From the NCBI GenBank assembly GCA_041158225.1, contig JBEBBU010000097.1:1-11105 (forward strand): DNA of 11,105 nucleotides, written 5' to 3'. Position 1 is the stretch's first letter. Every line of letters begins with the position of its first letter. Shown piece by piece: positions 5,521 to 11,105 of this stretch. The translations under genes were made by a program, and so were the position numbers. Source of the DNA: JBEBBU01 sp041158225 (GTDB lineage: Bacteria; Pseudomonadota; Gammaproteobacteria; Methylococcales; Methylococcaceae). Below the pieces are notes generated by a model. It did no database searches and was not told where the DNA came from. It worked only from the letters and a program-made list of their open reading frames with translations.

Positions 5521-8500
5521 TCAAATTTCCGACGCAAGAAATCATCGTGCCCCGTTGCGCATCAAGCCTGTCGTCATAGGCTTACGCAGTATTCTTGCAG
5601 GTAGTGCTTTTCTCGGACAGGGTGCCATGGCCGATGCCATGGATGCGATAGCAGCCAATACCCTTCCTGTACCTTCAGCCCAGTGGGTGCAGTCTGGCGC
5701 TGGCACGCTGGATGCCAGTCAAAATGGGGCCATGGTGATCAACCAGTCCAGTGACAAGGCGGTATTCAACTGGGACAGCTTCAATGTCGGCGCTAGCGGC
5801 AGGGTCGTGTTCCAGCAGCCTACGGTCACGTCTCAGGCGCTGAACCAGATCCAGGACCAGAATCCCAGTGTGATTCTCGGTTCCATTACTTCCAATGGCA
5901 ATGTGGCCCTGATCAATCCGAATGGTATTGCCTTCGGTAAGGGGGCAACGGTTGATACCAATGTATTTCTGGCCAGTACCCTGAAGGTTTCAGAAGAGGC
6001 CATGGCGCGCGGTATCACCAAGGTGATCGACAAGGATGGCAGTGCGGCTCTGGTCAGTGATGGTACCAACCCCGCAGCCAGCATCAGTATTGCCGAAGGT
6101 GCCAGAATATCGTCACATGGGCTTGGTGGGCGCATCATGATCATTGCCCCCAATGTCGTCAATCGTGGTGAAATCAGCAGTCCGGATGGGCAGATTATTG
6201 TGGCTGCCGCACAGGACAAGGTTTACCTGCAGGAGGCATCACCGGCCTCTGGGGTTAATGGCCTGCTGGTGGAGGTCGCGACGGGTGGCAAGGTTGAAAA
6301 TATCGGCAAAATGATTGCCGATCGGGGCAATGTCACCATTGCCGGTTTTGCCGTCAACCAGCAGGGGCTGGTATCAGCCACCACGACTGTGCGTACCGCA
6401 GGTGCCGTGCGATTACTGGCGCGCGAGAAAGGCGAAAATCCGGTGGATCTGGATGGTGCTGGCAACTATACGCTGCTGCCCAATACCACGACAAGGGAAA
6501 GCGATCTTGGTGATGGTCTGGGACAGGTCGCCAAAGTCACGCTTGCGCCAGGCAGTCGCACGGAAGTGCGTCCCGATACTACGGATACGGCAACGGCAGT
6601 GGATGATGCCGCCCAGCCTCGTGGCAGTGTCGAGATCATGGCAGGTGGCATCCATCTGCAGAAAGATGCGGTCATTGCTGCCCGTTCGGGCAATGTCAGC
6701 CTTACGGCGACATCCAATCCCTATGATCCCGCAGTTGATCCTGGTTATTCACCTGATATCAGGGTGCAGGCTGATGCTGGCAGCATCATTGATGTCTCCG
6801 GTATCAAGGATGTTTCGCTGCCCATGTCGCGCAACTCGGTTGAAGTCGAACTGCGCAAGAACGAATTCAGGGATAGCCCCCTGCAGCGTGATGGCTACCT
6901 CTACGGTAAGACCGTCAGCGTTGATATACGCAAGGGCGCCCTGATCGCCGATATTTCGGGAGCACTGGCACGTATTGAACGTACCGTGGCCGAGCGCAGC
7001 ACCTCGGCGGGTTCGGTACACATGCGTTCTTCCGGTGATGTGGTGCTCAACCCGGATGCTACCGTCGATATTTCGGGTGGCTCCGTGGTTTATCAGGCGG
7101 GAGCGGTCAAAAGCACCACGCTGCTGGCGACAGATGGCCGTGTCTATGATTTCAGCACTGCCAGTCCCAGTCTTACCTATAAAAATGCCACCACCGTAAG
7201 CCGTTTCGAGCCTTCCTATCTGGAAGGGAAGGATGCCGGTTCTTTCAGCATCGATGCCCATCATCTGCAGTTTGAGGGGGATCTGCTGGGGCAGACCTTG
7301 TCTGGGCCCTATCAGCGCGAAGCCGTACCCGCCAGCAGTCGTTTCAACATCAATCTGGCATTGCTGGATGATGATTTTCAGTCTGTTACTTTTGCCAATA
7401 GAACTTCAGGCAAGGCGACTGCTTTTGATCAGGCGCTATCCCAGGACGAATCTGGCCGGTTTGATCCTCTGGTGCTGAGTTCTGCCTTGCTGTCTTCAGG
7501 CGGCATTGGTAAAACCAGCATTGTGACCCACGGTGATTTTGTTCTGCCCAGAAATGTCAGCCTCAGGCTGCCGGCATTGGGCGGGCTGAGTGTGGATGCC
7601 GGACAGATTACGATCGCAGGCGGGATTGATGCCCCGTCTGGCAATATCAGCCTCAAGACTCACCTTACCGGTACCACGAATGGTGTACTCACCGGGGATA
7701 TCAGGCTCGGTGATGCTGCCCATATTGATGTCAGTGGCCAGTGGTTTAACGACCGGCTGATCTATGCTGAAAAGCGTATCCCAGACAGTGTCCTTGCCAT
7801 CAGGGGCGGCACTATCGCGATGAAAGCTGAGGGTGATGTGCTGCTGAACAGTGGCAGCCTGCTGGATGTCAGCGGGGGCGCCCGTCTGCGTATCAATGAT
7901 ACCTTGCAGGCTGGAGATGCCGGCGCCATCAGCCTTGAAGCGGCGTTGCTCAACGGTTCCACGCTACGTGTCGATGGCAGTCTGCGTGGCTTTGGCATCC
8001 AGCAGGGAGGCACTCTCCAGCTGGTTACCAACGAAATCATTGTAACCCCTGGCAAAGCACCTGTTAGCAGCGGCGATGATGCAGCTTACCAGCCGCTTTA
8101 TCTCAAACCTGCACTGTTCAGTCGTGCCGGTTTTTCTCATGTCCGACTGATGTCCAACCTTGAGGGTGTTACCATCAAGTCAGGCAGTCATATTGACCTG
8201 ACACCAGTGAACTGGAAGGTAAAAACCGGCGCTTATGCGGTTGCGGACCGCCGCAGCCTGGCTGGTCTGGTGGATAGCTGGGTGTTGCCTCTCAATGAAC
8301 AAAGGCCGGTTTCACTGGAATTGGGTCTCAGGCAGACCGTAGGCAGAGGCCGGCGTAATGCGGGCTTGATGCTTGAAGATCACGCGGATATCACCGCACC
8401 TGTCAATGCAACGGTATCCATGATCTCGGACAGCATGGTGCATGTGGATGGTGTGATCAGGGCACCTGCCGGATCCATTACCCTTAAAGTGACTGCGCCA

Positions 8501-11105
8501 GTCAATCAGGATGAAAGCCTCGGGTTTGTGGTCGAGCAGGGCGTTTATCTGGGTAGTCAGGCCAGGCTGGATGTGCAGGGGCAGCTGGTATCAGTTCCCC
8601 AGGTGGATTATCGCATCACTGACGGCCAGGTTCTGCCGGGGGGTACGGTCAGCCTGCGTGCCGAACGTGGTTTTGTCCTCATGAATAAGGGGTCATCCGT
8701 CAATGTCAGTGGCACCTCTGCCCTGCTGGATGTTAACGCCCTTGCCGGAGGCGGGTCAGATACCGGATTCCAGCAGCGTCTGGTTTCTTCCGCAGCAGGT
8801 ACACTCAATGTCGAGGCAGCCGAAGGTGCTTATCTGCTTGGCAGGATGGCGGGTCATGCCGATGCGGGTTCAGAAGGCGGGACGCTGAATGTCAGCCTGA
8901 GTTCGCTGATCCGTAACGATCTGCGTGACCCTTCAATTATTGAGGCATTGGGGCAGCAGGTTTATCCTGATGTTTCCCGCTATATCAGTGTACTTTCCAG
9001 CGTTCCCGGCATCCAGTTGGGCGATGGTCAGATCGTTCCCGAAAGTGTTTACGGGCAGGTCATGCTGCCTGTACAGTCCTTCAAGGCGGCGGGTTTTGAG
9101 AATCTCGGGCTGAAGGTCGAGTCTCCACTCACTGATTTTACTGGTGAGCTACAGATTCCCCACGATGCCATCCGTTTTGATCGAAGCGTTTCTCTCGCCG
9201 TTCCAGGATCGCTGACACTGGACGCACCCGTTATTGCCTGGGGTGGTGAGGCCGGTAATGTCATCATCAACGCCGGCTATGTCCAGCTGGGTTCAGGGCA
9301 GGCGAGATCGGCACCCGTGCCAGATGATACAGCCAGCCGTCCCGGACATCTTGCCGTAAATGCTGACTGGATTGATATCAGGGGTTCGGCTGCCATACAG
9401 GGGTTTGCGGATGCACAGCTTGCCAGTCGTACCGATATCCGGGCGACTGGTCTGCGTCTGCTGCCCGAGCAGAATGATTATGTTGGCCAGCTGACGGCTT
9501 ATGGCCATCTGAAGCTGACCGCGCAACAGCTTTATCCCACCACGCTGTCATCGTATAGCATCGAATCACTCGCCGAGGGAGGGAAGCTCTCGCTGGTACA
9601 GGCCAGCGGCAGGGCCCAGGATGTGCTTTCTGCTGGAGGCCAGCTCAGATTGCATGCAGCCACTCTTCAGATTGATGGCACGATCAAGGCTCCACTGGGC
9701 GCCGTTCAGCTGCACGCAGACGAACAGCTGGTGCTGCGCAGTCATGCCAATGTCACTGTTTCGGCCAATGGGCTGCTGATACCTCTGGGTACGGTACCCG
9801 GTGGTCTTGACTGGAGTTATCCGATCTCGAGTGACATCAGCCAGATATTCACGGCACCTCCAGCCAAGACTATCGTCATGACGGCGCCCAGCATTGATCT
9901 GCAGAAGGGATCCATGATCGACCTGAGTGGTGGTGGTGATCTCTATGGCCATGAGTTTGTAGCGGGTCCAGGTGGTAGCTACGACGTTCTGGCAGACAAT
10001 CATGCACCTGTAGGCGGCGCCGACATCTATACGGAAAAATTCGCTATTCTGCCCTGGGTCAGAAGCGGGATGGCTCCTTTTGATCCCTATTACCAGAGTA
10101 CATCGCCAGGTACCGGAAACAATGCCGTGTATCTGAGTGGCGGCAGCGGCCTGTCTGCTGGCGTCTATGTGAAGGTGCCGGCGCGTTATGCGCTGCTGCC
10201 GGGAGCTTTTCTGGTGACTGAACTGTCAGGACATAATGACCTGCAGCCGGGTGAGCAGCTCCTGACCCAGGACGGTCTGGCCGTGGTCTCGGGTTATGAG
10301 GTCAACCAGTTCAGCGGTAAACATGATGCCAGAACCTCGGCCTATGCCGTGCAGACAGGTATTCAGGCACGACTTTACTCGGACTACACTGATTTTCGCG
10401 CCAGCAGCTTTTTCCCGGCACAGGCAACCCTGAAGGGTGAGCAACTACCCTATATGCCAGCAGATGCTGGCCAGTTGACGCTGAACAGCAGTACCGCGCT
10501 GAACCTGAATGGCACCATCAATGCCTTGCAGGGCGCTACTGGGGCTGAAGCCCGTGTGGACATCATTGCCGATAATCTGCGCATTGCTTCGGATACGGCC
10601 AGCTTTGATGCCAGTGCCGTCAACCTGCTGGCTGACCAGATCAACAAACTGAAAGTGGGTAGCCTGCTGCTGGGAGGCACCCGTAGCGGTGACCGTCAGA
10701 ATGAAAAGATCACGGCTGTAGCCACGACCGTCACCATTGGGAACGGTGTCAGCCTGTCGGGCAAGGAAGTGGCGCTGGTGGCCAATGGCGCGCTTGCGCT
10801 GGAAGAAGGAGCTGTCCTTGCGGGAGGAGGTGGTCAGGGCCGCTCTCTGGATACACTCGCGGTTTCCCAGGGAAGTGGCTTTATCAGGGTTGGGGGGGCC
10901 ATGCCCCTGTCCTTTGTACGCTTCGCACTGCCTGCGATTGTTTATGAGGACGGGACTGAAGAAATTCCCTCCTACGCGGCAACAGTTTCAGTGGCCGAAG
11001 GGGCAGCGCTCGGCGATTCGCTGTCTACCATTCTGGAAGGCCCAGCGGGTGTGACCCTTGCGGGTCAGCTGGATGTCAAGGGTGGAGGGTTATGGCTGGG
11101 TGCTG
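5510..11105 (+). CDS. Giant TpsA exoprotein/adhesin, filamentous haemagglutinin family; 3' end outside window
   Basis: I translated this frame codon by codon; it has no stop from ATG 5510 to the window edge, giving at least 1865 residues. It is the secreted partner of the upstream TpsB. A signal peptide with a basic N-region and a modest core ends near AMA (residue 41). The TPS/haemagglutination-activity domain follows (about 50-300): FNWDSFNVG (86-94), then VALINPNGIAFGKGA with the NPNG secretion motif at 136-139, and VFLASTLKVS. Beyond it are beta-helix-like repeats in which 'G-S-(I/T)-(I/V/L)-D-(V/I/L)-S-G' turns recur, for example at residues 428, 481, 520, 740, 786, 1065 and 1471. SVEVELRKNEFRDSPLQRDG (about 445-465) and YLSGGSG...ARYALLPGAF (1541-1567) recall very large FHA-like proteins with a DUF3739 region, but that C-terminal part would lie outside the window. 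No toxin domain is visible here. Role (adhesion, biofilm, contact) is inferred. Confidence 0.93.
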   Translation, partial: MITSQISDARNHRAPLRIKPVVIGLRSILAGSAFLGQGAMADAMDAIAANTLPVPSAQWVQSGAGTLDASQNGAMVINQSSDKAVFNWDSFNVGASGRVVFQQPTVTSQALNQIQDQNPSVILGSITSNGNVALINPNGIAFGKGATVDTNVFLASTLKVSEEAMARGITKVIDKDGSAALVSDGTNPAASISIAEGARISSHGLGGRIMIIAPNVVNRGEISSPDGQIIVAAAQDKVYLQEASPASGVNGLLVEVATGGKVENIGKMIADRGNVTIAGFAVNQQGLVSATTTVRTAGAVRLLAREKGENPVDLDGAGNYTLLPNTTTRESDLGDGLGQVAKVTLAPGSRTEVRPDTTDTATAVDDAAQPRGSVEIMAGGIHLQKDAVIAARSGNVSLTATSNPYDPAVDPGYSPDIRVQADAGSIIDVSGIKDVSLPMSRNSVEVELRKNEFRDSPLQRDGYLYGKTVSVDIRKGALIADISGALARIERTVAERSTSAGSVHMRSSGDVVLNPDATVDISGGSVVYQAGAVKSTTLLATDGRVYDFSTASPSLTYKNATTVSRFEPSYLEGKDAGSFSIDAHHLQFEGDLLGQTLSGPYQREAVPASSRFNINLALLDDDFQSVTFANRTSGKATAFDQALSQDESGRFDPLVLSSALLSSGGIGKTSIVTHGDFVLPRNVSLRLPALGGLSVDAGQITIAGGIDAPSGNISLKTHLTGTTNGVLTGDIRLGDAAHIDVSGQWFNDRLIYAEKRIPDSVLAIRGGTIAMKAEGDVLLNSGSLLDVSGGARLRINDTLQAGDAGAISLEAALLNGSTLRVDGSLRGFGIQQGGTLQLVTNEIIVTPGKAPVSSGDDAAYQPLYLKPALFSRAGFSHVRLMSNLEGVTIKSGSHIDLTPVNWKVKTGAYAVADRRSLAGLVDSWVLPLNEQRPVSLELGLRQTVGRGRRNAGLMLEDHADITAPVNATVSMISDSMVHVDGVIRAPAGSITLKVTAPVNQDESLGFVVEQGVYLGSQARLDVQGQLVSVPQVDYRITDGQVLPGGTVSLRAERGFVLMNKGSSVNVSGTSALLDVNALAGGGSDTGFQQRLVSSAAGTLNVEAAEGAYLLGRMAGHADAGSEGGTLNVSLSSLIRNDLRDPSIIEALGQQVYPDVSRYISVLSSVPGIQLGDGQIVPESVYGQVMLPVQSFKAAGFENLGLKVESPLTDFTGELQIPHDAIRFDRSVSLAVPGSLTLDAPVIAWGGEAGNVIINAGYVQLGSGQARSAPVPDDTASRPGHLAVNADWIDIRGSAAIQGFADAQLASRTDIRATGLRLLPEQNDYVGQLTAYGHLKLTAQQLYPTTLSSYSIESLAEGGKLSLVQASGRAQDVLSAGGQLRLHAATLQIDGTIKAPLGAVQLHADEQLVLRSHANVTVSANGLLIPLGTVPGGLDWSYPISSDISQIFTAPPAKTIVMTAPSIDLQKGSMIDLSGGGDLYGHEFVAGPGGSYDVLADNHAPVGGADIYTEKFAILPWVRSGMAPFDPYYQSTSPGTGNNAVYLSGGSGLSAGVYVKVPARYALLPGAFLVTELSGHNDLQPGEQLLTQDGLAVVSGYEVNQFSGKHDARTSAYAVQTGIQARLYSDYTDFRASSFFPAQATLKGEQLPYMPADAGQLTLNSSTALNLNGTINALQGATGAEARVDIIADNLRIASDTASFDASAVNLLADQINKLKVGSLLLGGTRSGDRQNEKITAVATTVTIGNGVSLSGKEVALVANGALALEEGAVLAGGGGQGRSLDTLAVSQGSGFIRVGGAMPLSFVRFALPAIVYEDGTEEIPSYAATVSVAEGAALGDSLSTILEGPAGVTLAGQLDVKGGGLWLGA

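Noticed and set aside
6749..7264. Minus-strand ORF of 171 codons and many smaller ORFs within 5833-11054
   Set aside because: All overlap the continuous TpsA frame, which explains the region; they are shadows of a high-GC, repeat-like coding sequence.

Overview
The window looks like chromosomal DNA from a gammaproteobacterium. Base composition is moderately GC-rich. The fructokinase is very close to what I recall of the enterobacterial Mak sequence, and the 5S rRNA tail matches the gammaproteobacterial pattern. I cannot fix the genus. The left edge is the end of an rRNA operon: the last ~74 nt of 5S rRNA and its intrinsic terminator. The rest is a short metabolic gene, a putative signalling gene and a large two-partner secretion (TPS, type Vb) locus.

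Layout: (1) 5S rRNA 3' part (1-74) and terminator (85-113). (2) A ROK-family fructokinase (mak, 141-1046, +) begins only 27 nt after the terminator. (3) A degenerate EAL-domain protein (984-1829, -) converges on mak and overlaps its 3' end by 63 bp. Its leader holds a terminator-shaped hairpin directly before the ribosome binding site. (4) A 279-bp AT-rich divergent intergenic region (1830-2108). (5) A rightward cluster: a large exported periplasmic-binding-protein-like protein distantly resembling PstS (2109-3779), a TpsB/FhaC-type outer-membrane transporter (3889-5520), and the 5' part of a giant TpsA exoprotein/adhesin (5510 to the window edge, at least 1865 codons, still open). The TpsA start overlaps the tpsB stop by 11 bp.

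How the parts fit: TpsA should cross the inner membrane by Sec, be recognised through its N-terminal TPS domain (NPNG motif) by the TpsB POTRA domains, and thread through the TpsB barrel to fold as a long beta-helix at the cell surface. The binding-protein-like gene lies just upstream on the same strand with no visible terminator in between, so it may be co-transcribed, but its link to the adhesin is inferred from position only. The degenerate EAL protein is divergent from the cluster; it probably lacks phosphodiesterase activity and could act as a c-di-GMP sensor or a protein-interaction module. The most notable points are the unterminated giant TpsA frame, the binding-protein/TPS pairing, the hairpin in the EAL leader, and the VKGY (rather than VRGY) loop motif of TpsB.
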